A stretch of 48,307 bases of DNA. It comes from Novosphingobium rosa NBRC 15208 (GTDB lineage: Bacteria; Pseudomonadota; Alphaproteobacteria; Sphingomonadales; Sphingomonadaceae). Shown piece by piece: positions 1 through 8,513 of the stretch (positions are counted from its first letter, which is position 1; every line of letters begins with the position of its first letter). The stretch lies in contig NZ_BCZE01000062.1 of the NCBI RefSeq assembly GCF_001598555.1, positions 1-48,307 of the forward strand, written 5' to 3'. A program made the position numbers and the translations under genes. The notes beneath the pieces were generated by a model, which ran no database searches, was not told where the DNA came from, and saw only the letters and a program-made list of their open reading frames with translations.

Positions 1-4
1 TTGC

Positions 5-28
5 GGGGGCGCGGTCCGCCGCGCCCCC
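5..28. terminator. GC-rich hairpin at window start
   Basis: GGGGGCGCGG (5-14) pairs perfectly with CCGCGCCCCC (19-28) across a TCCG loop, giving a 10-bp stem. No T-run follows. It may be the terminator of a gene lying before the window or part of the leader of the receptor gene that starts at 68; the sequence cannot separate these. Confidence 0.45.
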
Positions 29-67
29 TGTGAGCAACCAACAAGAAGAACCTCAGGGAGAGATCGT

Positions 68-2335
68 ATGACCAGTTTCAAGCATGCCGCCATGCTGTCG
101 GGCGTTGCATTGAGCGCCTTCGCCATGCCCGCCATGGCCCAGAACGCTGCCGCCCCTCAGGCCGCCGACACCCCGAGCCTGGGCGAGATCGTCGTGACCG
201 CCCAGCGCCGCTCGGAAAGCGTGACCAAGGTGCCGATCTCGATCACCGTGGCCGATTCCAAGCAGCTGGAGCGCCAGCAGGTCAACACCATCACCGATCT
301 CAGCCGCATCGCCCCCAGCCTCGAAATTCAGGCCGCGCCCGGCCAGAACACCGGCGGCGGCGGCTCGATCCGCGGCATCGGCACCCAGACCTTCTCGGCG
401 GGCGCGGTGGCTTCGGTGGGCGTGGTGGTCGATCAGGTCAGCCAGGGCAATGCCAACATCTCCAACCTGTTCGACGTGGCGCGGGTGGAAGTGCTGAAGG
501 GTCCGCAGGGCACGCTGTTCGGCCTGACGACCTCGGCGGGCGTCATCAACATCACCACCAACAAGCCCGAATTCGACAAGGTGAGCGTGCGCGTCCGCAC
601 CGAACTGTCCAATGCCGGCACCGCTGGTTCGAAATCGGGCAATCAGGTGATGCAGGGCGTGGTCAACCTGCCGCTGGCCAGCAATGCCGCGATCCGCATC
701 GCCGGTTTCGGCAATCTGCGTCAGGGCCCCGATTACAACCTCACCAGCGGCAAATACACCGGCAATGACACATGGGGCACGCGCGGCCACCTGCTGTGGC
801 AGCCCACCGAGCGGCTGACGATCAATCTGATCGGCGATTACACCCAGACCCGCACCACCAATGGCGGCGACTTCTTCACCTTCGTGAAGGCCAATGGCGC
901 GGCGGCCTTCCCGCTGGCCGCGGGCGTGCCCGACAATGTCTCGGCCAATCTCGCCAGCTGCGGCATCACGGCGGCGGAAGGCAACCGCAACTTCTGCACC
1001 AGCGCCAATTATGTCGATCACACCTACAGCGGCGGCGCTTCGCTGCAGGTCGATTATCAGGCCGATCCCTTCACCATCACCTCGATCAGCGCCTATCGCA
1101 AGAGCTTGGAATCAGGCAGCGGAGCGGCCACCAGCGTGTTCCGCGCCGATCCGCTGCTGCTGCAGGTGGCCAATGGCGACGTGCACCGCCCGATCGACCT
1201 GTTCACGCAGGAGCTGCGCATCTCCTCGCCCTCGGGCCAGACGGTGGAATACACCGGCGGCCTGTTCTATTCGAACCAGATCCAGAGCCGCATGCCCGAA
1301 CCGCTGACCGTCTCGATCCATCCCGCGCCCGGCGTGTTCATTCCCGTGGTCAGTGCCGGCACGGGCGCCTTCCGCGTTTCCGACACGTCGATGGCGATCT
1401 ATGGCCAGTCCACCATCCATGCCAGCGAGAAACTGCGGCTGATCGCGGGTGGCCGCTACACCTGGGACGGGCTGAAGCTGGACACTTTCGCGGGCAGCAT
1501 TCTGGGTTCCACCAACAGCCACACCGGGCTGGATGTAAACAAGTTCTCGTGGAAGCTGGGCGGCCAGTATGATGTGGCGCGCAAGACGATGGTCTATGGC
1601 ACCGTCTCGCGCGGGTTCAAGGGCGGGCAGATCGCCACCCCGGCCTATCCGCGGACGCCCTATGTGGTGCTGCCGGAAATCCCCACCTCTTACGAACTGG
1701 GCCTGAAGAGCACGCTGCTGGGCAGCTGGGTGCTGGACACCAGCCTGTTCTATTCCACCATCAAGAATTTCCAGGCCCAGCAGTGCATCACCGATGTCAA
1801 TGGTGTGATCTCCTGCGATCAGAAGAACATCGACGGGGTGAAATCGCGTGGCGCGGAAATCAACCTGTTCGGCAAGGTGACGAAGAATCTTTCGCTCAAC
1901 ACCGGCTTCATCTGGGCCAAGACGACCTATCCCACCGGCTTCAAGGGGACCGATGGCACCATGATCGGCGGCACCCAGCTGGCCTATGCGCCCGAATACA
2001 AGTTCACCCTGTCGGGCGAATACAGCCAGAAGCTGACCGAGCGTTTCAACGGCTTCTTCGCGATGGACACGGTGTGGAAATCGCGGGTGCGCTATGAGGC
2101 CAATTCCATCGCCGAAACCACCTTCCGCCCGCACTGGACGGTGGGCGGCCGCGTGGGCGTGCGCACGGCGGACGAGCGTTTCACCGTGGCGGTCTTCGCC
2201 CGCAACCTGTTCAACGTGCATGAGCCCGCGCTGATGCAGAGCAGCTTCCCCTACAGCGACGGGGCCAATGTCGGCGCGATCTACGGGCCTCAGTCCTTCC
2301 GTTCGGTGGGTCTGTCGCTCGACGGCAAATTCTGA
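68..2335 (+). CDS. TonB-dependent receptor
   Basis: Outer-membrane beta-barrel receptor that imports a substrate with energy from TonB/ExbBD. The 755-residue product starts with a clear signal peptide (MTSFKHAAMLSGVALSAFAM, cleavage near PAMAQ). A TonB-box-like GEIVVTAQRR follows at about residues 39-48, then a plug domain with the usual RVEVLKGPQGTLFG region and a C-terminal barrel. An AGGGAGAG ribosome site lies 5 bases before the ATG. The next two genes follow closely in the same direction and encode an alpha/beta hydrolase and a GH1 glucosidase, so the substrate is plausibly a glucoside or an esterified glucoside. That substrate is inferred from context only. This receptor is of the general siderophore/plant-compound type, unlike the two long carbohydrate-type receptors further right. 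Confidence 0.93.
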   Translation: MTSFKHAAMLSGVALSAFAMPAMAQNAAAPQAADTPSLGEIVVTAQRRSESVTKVPISITVADSKQLERQQVNTITDLSRIAPSLEIQAAPGQNTGGGGSIRGIGTQTFSAGAVASVGVVVDQVSQGNANISNLFDVARVEVLKGPQGTLFGLTTSAGVINITTNKPEFDKVSVRVRTELSNAGTAGSKSGNQVMQGVVNLPLASNAAIRIAGFGNLRQGPDYNLTSGKYTGNDTWGTRGHLLWQPTERLTINLIGDYTQTRTTNGGDFFTFVKANGAAAFPLAAGVPDNVSANLASCGITAAEGNRNFCTSANYVDHTYSGGASLQVDYQADPFTITSISAYRKSLESGSGAATSVFRADPLLLQVANGDVHRPIDLFTQELRISSPSGQTVEYTGGLFYSNQIQSRMPEPLTVSIHPAPGVFIPVVSAGTGAFRVSDTSMAIYGQSTIHASEKLRLIAGGRYTWDGLKLDTFAGSILGSTNSHTGLDVNKFSWKLGGQYDVARKTMVYGTVSRGFKGGQIATPAYPRTPYVVLPEIPTSYELGLKSTLLGSWVLDTSLFYSTIKNFQAQQCITDVNGVISCDQKNIDGVKSRGAEINLFGKVTKNLSLNTGFIWAKTTYPTGFKGTDGTMIGGTQLAYAPEYKFTLSGEYSQKLTERFNGFFAMDTVWKSRVRYEANSIAETTFRPHWTVGGRVGVRTADERFTVAVFARNLFNVHEPALMQSSFPYSDGANVGAIYGPQSFRSVGLSLDGKF

Positions 2336-2398
2336 TGAAACGCAGGCGGGGTGCTGCAAGCATCCCGCCCTTGTGCCGAACGACAGGATGCTGACCCC

Positions 2399-3256
2399 AT
2401 GAGCCTGCATGACATCACCCAAGCCATCACCGCCATGGGCACGGGGCTGGGCCCCGACGTGCTGGCCGCCTGCCGCGCCCTGTTCGATACAGAGCAGCGC
2501 GCCGGGGCGATAGCCCCCAGCGCCCGCGATATCGCCTATGGCCCGCATGAAAGGCACCGGCTGGACCTCTATGGCGGCGCGGAGAGCGCGCTGAAACCCG
2601 TGCTGCTCTTCGTCCATGGCGGAGCCTTCGTGATGGGCGACAAGGGCTGGAAAGAGCCCGGTGACTGGCCCAATGCCGCCGTGGGCATGATGGCCGCGAA
2701 GCTGGGCATGGTGGGCGCGGTGATGAACTATCGCCTCGCCCCCGATCACCTCTGGCCTTCGGGCAGCGAGGATGTGGGGGCTGCCGTCGACTGGCTGCGC
2801 GCCCATGCATCGCAACATGGCGGCGATCCGGAGCGGATCGTGCTGCTGGGCACCTCGGCGGGATCGGTGCATGTCGCGGGGTTTTTGCGGCTGCGGCCTG
2901 ATCACCGCGATCTGGTGCGCGGCGCTGTGCTGCTGTCCGGCCTCTATGGCTATACGCCGCTCGATCCCAAGGATGAGCGTTACTATGGCGCGCCCGAAAC
3001 TTACGCTGGCAAGATGCCGCGCGAAGCCGTGGCGGCCACCACCCTGCCCCTGCTGCTGGCCTGCGCCCAGTTCGATCCGCCGCGCTTTCAGGCCGAATTC
3101 CTGAGCCTGATGACCGAGCGGCTGGAGCGCCATGGCGCCATGCCGCGCGCCGTCACGCTGTCCGGCCAAAATCACTACACCATGGCGATGCATCTGGGCA
3201 CGGCGGACCGCCGACTGGCCGATGAAATCGCCCGTTTTGTGGAAGACATCACATGA
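2399..3256 (+). CDS. alpha/beta hydrolase (hormone-sensitive-lipase/carboxylesterase type)
   Basis: Serine esterase-type hydrolase, about 285 residues, without signal peptide and therefore probably cytoplasmic. Visible motifs are the oxyanion-hole HGGAF (LLFVHGGAFVMGDK), the nucleophile elbow GTSAGS, a likely catalytic Asp in CAQFDPP and a likely catalytic His in GQNHYTM. The frame is open back to a GTG at 2351, but ATG 2399 gives the usual family N-terminus and has an AGGA about 11 bases upstream. The stop overlaps the start of the GH1 gene by 4 bases (ATGA), indicating translational coupling. Its place between a receptor and a glucosidase suggests removal of acyl groups from an imported glycoside; the true ester is unknown. 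Confidence 0.88.
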   Translation: MSLHDITQAITAMGTGLGPDVLAACRALFDTEQRAGAIAPSARDIAYGPHERHRLDLYGGAESALKPVLLFVHGGAFVMGDKGWKEPGDWPNAAVGMMAAKLGMVGAVMNYRLAPDHLWPSGSEDVGAAVDWLRAHASQHGGDPERIVLLGTSAGSVHVAGFLRLRPDHRDLVRGAVLLSGLYGYTPLDPKDERYYGAPETYAGKMPREAVAATTLPLLLACAQFDPPRFQAEFLSLMTERLERHGAMPRAVTLSGQNHYTMAMHLGTADRRLADEIARFVEDIT

Positions 3257-4575
3257 CCTCCCCCCTGCTCGACCGCCGTACCCTGATCGCCAGCGCCGCC
3301 GCCCTGGCCGCCACGCCTGCCTTTGCCGCCACAACGAAGATGCCCGGGAAAGCCTTCCCCAAAGGCTTTCTGTGGGGCGCCGCCACCGCCGGTCACCAGA
3401 TCGAGGGCAACAACACCAATTCGGACCAATGGCTGCTGGAAAACGTCCAGCCCACCATCACCGGGGCACCCTCGGGCGATGCGGTCAACAGCTTCGATCT
3501 GTGGCGTGACGATCTCGATCTGGTGAAGGGGATCGGCCTCAACGCCTTCCGCTTCAGCCTGGAATGGGCGCGGATCGAGCCGGAGCCCGGCATGTTTTCC
3601 CGCGCCATGCTGGACCATTACAAGGCGATCATCGATGGCTGCCATGCGCGCGGCATCGCGCCGGTCGTCACCTTCAACCATTACACCACGCCGCGCTGGT
3701 TCGCCGCGCAGGGTGGCTGGCTGCACCCACAGGCCGCCGACCTCTTCACCCGCTTCTGCGACCATGCGGCCAAGCATCTGGCGGGCGGCATTGCCGTGGC
3801 GCTCACCCTCAACGAGCCCAATCTGCCCCGGCTGCTGCCCTTCGTGCTGCCGCCGCAGTTCATCGGCGGGCTGCGCGCCAATCTGGCGGCGGCGGCCAAG
3901 GCGGCGGGCGTGCCGCGCTATGTGGTGGCCAACACCGTGCTGCCCGAGGATGTGCCCGCGCTGACCGCCGCGATGATCAAGGGGCATCACGCCGCGCGCG
4001 ATGCCATCAAGGCGGTGCGCCCCGATCTGCCGGTGGGCTTCAGCCTCTCCATCGCCGACGATCAGGCGGTGGGCGAGGGCTCGATCCGCGACAGGATGCG
4101 GGCCGAACTCTACGGCGAATGGCTGGAGGTGGCGCGCACCGACGATTTCGTGGCGATCCAGAACTATGAGCGCATCCTGTGGGGCAAGGATGGCCGCCTT
4201 CCCGCGCCGGAAGGCTCTGTGCGCAACTTCCGGGGCGCGGAGGTCTATGCCCCTTCGCTGGCGGGCGCGGCGCGCTATGCCCATCAGGCGACCGGCAAGC
4301 CCGTGCTGATCACCGAGCATGGCGTGGGCACCGATGACGACACCATCCGCGTCAATCTGATCCGCGAGGGTCTGCGCGATCTGCGTCAGGCCATGGCCGA
4401 GGGTCTGCCGGTGCAGGGTTACATTCACTGGTCGCTGATGGACAATTACGAATGGGGCGCCGGGGTCGGCCATGCCAATTTCGGTCTGGCCAGCGTCGAT
4501 CCGGTCAGCTTCAAGCGCACGCCCAAACCCAGCGCCGCCGTGCTGGGTGCCATTGCGCGCAACAATTCCCTGTAA
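3253..4575 (+). CDS. GH1 beta-glucosidase family protein
   Basis: Retaining beta-glycosidase, 440 residues, about the usual GH1 length. The N-terminus MTSPLLDRRTLIASAAALAA has an RR followed by a hydrophobic stretch ending in TPAFA, a Tat-like export signal. GH1 hallmarks follow: GFLWGAATAGHQIEG near residue 36, the acid/base region TLNEPN with E188, the nucleophile region ITEHG with E355, and HWSLMDNYEW near 395. The nucleophile motif is usually TENG; here the Asn is His, an uncommon change beside a retained Glu. The start codon overlaps the preceding hydrolase stop. Export to the periplasm fits action on a compound brought in by the receptor at 68-2335. Aglycone and sugar specificity cannot be read from the sequence. 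Confidence 0.93.
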   Translation: MTSPLLDRRTLIASAAALAATPAFAATTKMPGKAFPKGFLWGAATAGHQIEGNNTNSDQWLLENVQPTITGAPSGDAVNSFDLWRDDLDLVKGIGLNAFRFSLEWARIEPEPGMFSRAMLDHYKAIIDGCHARGIAPVVTFNHYTTPRWFAAQGGWLHPQAADLFTRFCDHAAKHLAGGIAVALTLNEPNLPRLLPFVLPPQFIGGLRANLAAAAKAAGVPRYVVANTVLPEDVPALTAAMIKGHHAARDAIKAVRPDLPVGFSLSIADDQAVGEGSIRDRMRAELYGEWLEVARTDDFVAIQNYERILWGKDGRLPAPEGSVRNFRGAEVYAPSLAGAARYAHQATGKPVLITEHGVGTDDDTIRVNLIREGLRDLRQAMAEGLPVQGYIHWSLMDNYEWGAGVGHANFGLASVDPVSFKRTPKPSAAVLGAIARNNSL

Positions 4576-4597
4576 GACCTGCCCTGTACGACCTGGA

Positions 4598-4626
4598 AGG
4601 GCGAGAGGCGCCGATCCTCTCGCCCT
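4598..4626 (+). terminator. Hairpin after GH1 gene
   Basis: AGGGCGAGAGG (4598-4608) pairs perfectly with CCTCTCGCCCT (4616-4626) over a 7-base loop, 23 bases after the GH1 stop. No T-run follows, so termination would be weak or factor-assisted. Confidence 0.6.
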
Positions 4627-4992
4627 CACCCTCCCGGGTGCCGCGTGACAGCGCCGGAGGACGGCCATGGCGACTCGATACGCCAAAGGCCCACATGATG
4701 AACATATATTTCACCATGAGACCTTTTAATATGGGCTGGATATAGGCCTTTTCGCGCCCCTGCATCGCGCCCTGCCTCGCCCGTGGCATTCCTGTAAAAA
4801 CTTGAAAAAACGCTCTTAAATCGCACAAGGCGTCGCACTTGCGCGTGCCTTTTGGCGTGTCACCCTCCCCTTGTCACGGCTTGCCGCCGCCAAGGCTTAG
4901 CGCTCTTGCCAATCTCCATCCCGCTTGATAGAAGTTCACAAATAGAATGTTGATCTCATATATTGATACATCAAGATGAGACATATCAGGGG
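4627..4992 (+). promoter_or_regulatory. Intergenic region with promoter of the pectin-locus receptor
   Basis: This stretch holds no convincing gene and is clearly richer in A+T than its surroundings. A good sigma-70-like promoter is visible: TTCACA (4935-4940), an 18-base spacer and TATATT (4959-4964). Just after it TTGAT-AC-ATCAA (4963-4974) forms a short inverted repeat. The string TTCACAAATAGAA at 4935 resembles the motifs at 29418 and 12575 and may be part of a shared operator. A second similar string, ATATTTCACCATGAG, lies near 4705. Operator function is inferred. Confidence 0.5.
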
Positions 4993-7824
4993 ATGGGACG
5001 AAAGAGAATGAGACTGGGAACACTTGTCCGCAGCACTGGCACGTCGGCGATGGCCATGGGGATCGCGCTGCTGTGCCACGCCCCCGCCTTTGCGCAATCG
5101 GCCCCCGCCGCCCAGCCCCAGACCAATGTGTCCGACAAGGACATCATGGTCACCGGCATCCGCCAGAGCCTGGCCAATGCGCTCAACGCCAAGCGCAGCT
5201 CCGATCAGGTGATCGACGCCATCTCCGCCGAAGACGTCGGCAAATTCCCCGACAAGAATGTGGGTGAAGCCCTGCAACGCGTGACGGGCGTGCAGATCGG
5301 CCGCGCGGGCGGCGAAGGCTCCTCGGTCTCGATCCGCGGTGTCGATCCCGGTCTGGTGCGCGTCGAGGTCAACGGCCAGTCGATGCTCTCGACCTTTGCC
5401 GCCCCCGCCAGCGGCGCGGCGACCAATCCCGCCGTCGAATTCCGCGACATTCCCGCCGAATTCATCAGCCGCCTCGAAGTCGTCAAATCCGCCACCGCCG
5501 ATATGACCGAGGGCGGTCTGGGCGGCACGGTCCGGATCATCACCCGCCGCCCCTTCGATTCCAAGAAGGACTATCTGGCCGGTTCGCTTCAGGGCGTTTA
5601 CGGCACCACGGCGGGCAAGGTGGACCCCAAGGCCTCGATCATCGCCAGCCATCTCTTCGCGCATGATACGCTGGGCGTGCTGGTGTCTGGCACCTATGAA
5701 AAGCGCAGCATGTGGTACGATCAGGCCAAGACCACCGGCTGGCGCCAGATCAAGAAAAGCGCCACCGCCACCTGCACCGCCGCCGTGCAGAGCGGCTGCG
5801 TCGATCTGAACGGCGATGGGCTGGGCGATTTCTATCCCGATATTCCGCGCTACGCGATGTATCGCGAAAGCACCGAACGCTATGCTTTCAACAGCATCAT
5901 CGAATGGCGCCCGGCAGACAATTTCAAGCTCTATCTGGACACGACCTACACCCGCGGCCGCCAGACCGAGAACGACCAGTTCATGCAGATCACCACGTCA
6001 TCGGCCCTGAGCCCCACCTCTTCGCTTGGCAGTGACACCGCGATCAATGCCGGCAATGCGGCCAGCAACGTCACCTTCCTGCAGCCCGCCACCACCAACC
6101 CCAACAGCGCCAGCGGCCTTGGCGTGACCTATCGCAACGTGCTGGGCACCATCGACCGCCAGACCTTCACCGGCGTGCTGGGCACCGAATGGCACCCCAC
6201 CCCGCGCCTGACCCTCAAGGCGCGCGGCGGCTATTCCTGGGCCCGCGCCTTCAACGATGAGATCGACGTGGTGGGCAGCCAGTTCGGCCTCACTTCGGTG
6301 GGTGTGAACTACAACAATCCCTCGGGCGCGCCCAACATCACCATTTCGGGCGACCCCACCAACCCTTCGGGCATCAACAACTTCCAGATCCAGCACAAGC
6401 CGCTGATCAACCGCCAGACCGAAAAGAACTTCCAGTTCGACGGCCAGTATGATGTGGGCGGCATTCTGCAGAACATCAAATTCGGCGTGCAGCGCCGCCT
6501 GCTTGAGCAGAACGCGATCTATCATGACGCCACCATCACCTATGACGGTTATGGCACCACAGCCGGCACGGGCGATATCAAGACCCGCAGCTATGTGACC
6601 GGATCGGGCGTCGACAACATCACCTCCACCGGCAGCAATGCGGCGATCCTCTCGCAGATCCAGTCTTTCGTCAGCCATTACGATCTGGGCGACCACAACT
6701 TCTTCAACACCGGCAATCTGGGCTTTACGGCCTATCCGCGCTGGATGAACATGGGCATGGCCGTTGCGCAGGCGGCGGGTATTCCCGATGCCACCGTCGC
6801 GTCGAGCTGGGTTCCGGGCAGCACCTATGACGTGAAGCTGAAGAACTGGGCCGGTTACCTGTCCAGCAAGTGGCAATTGCGCCCCTTCGGCCATGATCTG
6901 GATATTGTGGCTGGCGTGCGCGTGGTCAATATGAGGACTGTCTCCTCGGGCTACAACATCAACACGGTGGCGGGCACCTTCGCGCCGGTGACCTATTACG
7001 GCAGCAACACCTATGCCCTGCCCAGCGGTAATCTGCGTTACGATCTGATCCACAACAAGCTGATCCTGCGCGCCACCGCCACCAAGGTCGCCGCGCAGCC
7101 GGATCTGTCGAAGGTGGCGCCATCGATGTCGCTGAACACCACCTCGCTGACGGGCTCCGTGGGCAATCCCAACCTGAAACCCTACACCGGCCAGCAGTAT
7201 GACCTTGGCGCGGAATGGTATCTCTCCAAGCTGAACTATCTGTCGGCCACGCTGTGGCGCAAGGACATCACCGGTTTCCCGCAGAAGATCGCCACCACCC
7301 AGAGCTTCTTCGGGCAGGACTATGTGATGACCACTTACGTCAACAGCCCCGCCCCGGTGCATATCACCGGCTTCGAGGCCGGTTCGCAATTCGCCTTCAG
7401 CTTCCTGCCGGGCAAGCTGAAGAACATGGGCATGCTGGCCAATTACACCTACGCCAAGGACAGCGGCTATTCGGTGACCGGCTATTATTCGGGGGCCAAG
7501 CTGGGCTTCCCGGGCCTGTCGCGCCACACTGTCAACGGCTCGCTGTACTATGAGGACAGCAAGCTTTCGGCGCGCATCTCGTACAACTGGCGCTCGCGCT
7601 ACAACATCGGGCCCGATCGCGACAATCTCAACGCCTTTGGCGAAGCCTTCGGCCAGTGGGACGGATCGTTCAGCTACAAGTTCAACGATCATGTCAGCGT
7701 CTTCCTCGAGGGCGTGAACCTGTTCAACGCCCAGCGCAAGGAGGACGAGGAAAGCCTCTATCGCGTCAGCACGGTGGAAACCTATGGCCGCCGCATCTAC
7801 TTCGGCGTGCGCGGCAAGATGTGA
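4993..7824 (+). CDS. TonB-dependent receptor, Xanthomonas/Caulobacter carbohydrate type
   Basis: Outer-membrane receptor of about 943 residues, the length typical of the carbohydrate receptor family of sphingomonads and Caulobacter. A signal peptide (MRLGTLVRSTGTSAMAMGIA to APAFAQ) precedes DIMVTGIRQSLANAL and the family signature AISAEDVGKFPDKNVGEALQ, followed by plug and barrel. ATG 4993 has purines immediately adjacent; ATG 5008, which begins exactly at the signal peptide, is an equally good start. A TTG at 4963 lies within promoter-like sequence and is unlikely. DUF6250 and PL26-like genes follow at short spacing, so uptake of rhamnogalacturonan-I fragments is the best guess for its role. 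Confidence 0.93.
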   Translation: MGRKRMRLGTLVRSTGTSAMAMGIALLCHAPAFAQSAPAAQPQTNVSDKDIMVTGIRQSLANALNAKRSSDQVIDAISAEDVGKFPDKNVGEALQRVTGVQIGRAGGEGSSVSIRGVDPGLVRVEVNGQSMLSTFAAPASGAATNPAVEFRDIPAEFISRLEVVKSATADMTEGGLGGTVRIITRRPFDSKKDYLAGSLQGVYGTTAGKVDPKASIIASHLFAHDTLGVLVSGTYEKRSMWYDQAKTTGWRQIKKSATATCTAAVQSGCVDLNGDGLGDFYPDIPRYAMYRESTERYAFNSIIEWRPADNFKLYLDTTYTRGRQTENDQFMQITTSSALSPTSSLGSDTAINAGNAASNVTFLQPATTNPNSASGLGVTYRNVLGTIDRQTFTGVLGTEWHPTPRLTLKARGGYSWARAFNDEIDVVGSQFGLTSVGVNYNNPSGAPNITISGDPTNPSGINNFQIQHKPLINRQTEKNFQFDGQYDVGGILQNIKFGVQRRLLEQNAIYHDATITYDGYGTTAGTGDIKTRSYVTGSGVDNITSTGSNAAILSQIQSFVSHYDLGDHNFFNTGNLGFTAYPRWMNMGMAVAQAAGIPDATVASSWVPGSTYDVKLKNWAGYLSSKWQLRPFGHDLDIVAGVRVVNMRTVSSGYNINTVAGTFAPVTYYGSNTYALPSGNLRYDLIHNKLILRATATKVAAQPDLSKVAPSMSLNTTSLTGSVGNPNLKPYTGQQYDLGAEWYLSKLNYLSATLWRKDITGFPQKIATTQSFFGQDYVMTTYVNSPAPVHITGFEAGSQFAFSFLPGKLKNMGMLANYTYAKDSGYSVTGYYSGAKLGFPGLSRHTVNGSLYYEDSKLSARISYNWRSRYNIGPDRDNLNAFGEAFGQWDGSFSYKFNDHVSVFLEGVNLFNAQRKEDEESLYRVSTVETYGRRIYFGVRGKM

Positions 7825-7847
7825 TCGCGGTTACAGGAGGACGGGGC

Positions 7848-8513
7848 ATGTCACGCTGGCGAGCCATGCTGATGGCCCCTCTCCTGCTGCCTTTATCAGC
7901 CCATGCCGCCCCGCCGAAAGGCTGGCCAAGGAGCTGGACTGTGGAGGCGGAAGATCCTGCGGCCACAGTCACCACAAACCATGGCGTGATCGACATCGAC
8001 AGCGCCAGGGGCATCACCCTGTGGTCGCCGAAAAAACTCTCCGGCCCCACCACCATCCGCTTCGAAGCGATGGCGGTGGCGGCCGGCGGGCCGAATGACA
8101 AGGTCAGCGATCTCAACGCCTTCTGGATGGCGCATGAGAAGAACGGCCCCTCCCTCGCCCGCCGCTCCGGCAAGTTCGAGGATTACGACACGCTGGCGAT
8201 GTATTATGTTGGCATCGGCGGCAACCGGAACACCACCACGCGCCTGCGCCGCTATATCGGGCAAACAGGCGTGCGCCCGCTCCTCCCCCGGCATGACCGC
8301 AGCGACGCCGCCGCCATGCTGCGCCCCAACATCTGGACCAGCATCACCCTGACCGCGGACGGCCAACACATCACCGTGCAGCGCGACGGGCAGATGCTTT
8401 TCACGCTCGACGACCCCACCCCTTACACCAGCGGCTGGTTCGGCCTGCGCACCACCTTCAGCCATCTGCGCATCCGCAGGCTCACCATCTCAACCGGGAC
8501 CCCTCGCCCATGA
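7848..8513 (+). CDS. DUF6250 domain protein, exported
   Basis: Protein of 221 residues. A perfect AGGAGG (7835-7840) fixes the ATG at 7848 within a longer open frame. A signal peptide (MSRWRAMLMAPLLLPLSAHA) is followed by a domain I recognise as DUF6250: WTVEAEDPAATVTT near the start, then ITLWSPKKLSGPTTIRFEA, DLNAFWMA and a final GLRTTFSHLRIRRL. The fold is probably a beta-sandwich of the concanavalin or carbohydrate-binding kind. Its biochemical function is unknown. It overlaps the PL26-like lyase start by 4 bases (ATGA), so the two are co-translated, which suggests a linked role in rhamnogalacturonan binding or cleavage. Confidence 0.85.
   Translation: MSRWRAMLMAPLLLPLSAHAAPPKGWPRSWTVEAEDPAATVTTNHGVIDIDSARGITLWSPKKLSGPTTIRFEAMAVAAGGPNDKVSDLNAFWMAHEKNGPSLARRSGKFEDYDTLAMYYVGIGGNRNTTTRLRRYIGQTGVRPLLPRHDRSDAAAMLRPNIWTSITLTADGQHITVQRDGQMLFTLDDPTPYTSGWFGLRTTFSHLRIRRLTISTGTPRP

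Noticed and set aside
1112..3334. Open frame of 740 codons on the minus strand
   Set aside because: It lies antisense to the receptor and esterase genes and reads as Arg/Gly/His/Gln-rich sequence without domains. High GC at third positions creates such frames.
4963..4992. TTG 4963 as start of the receptor gene
   Set aside because: It falls inside the -10 region and the short inverted repeat, and would add residues before the signal peptide.
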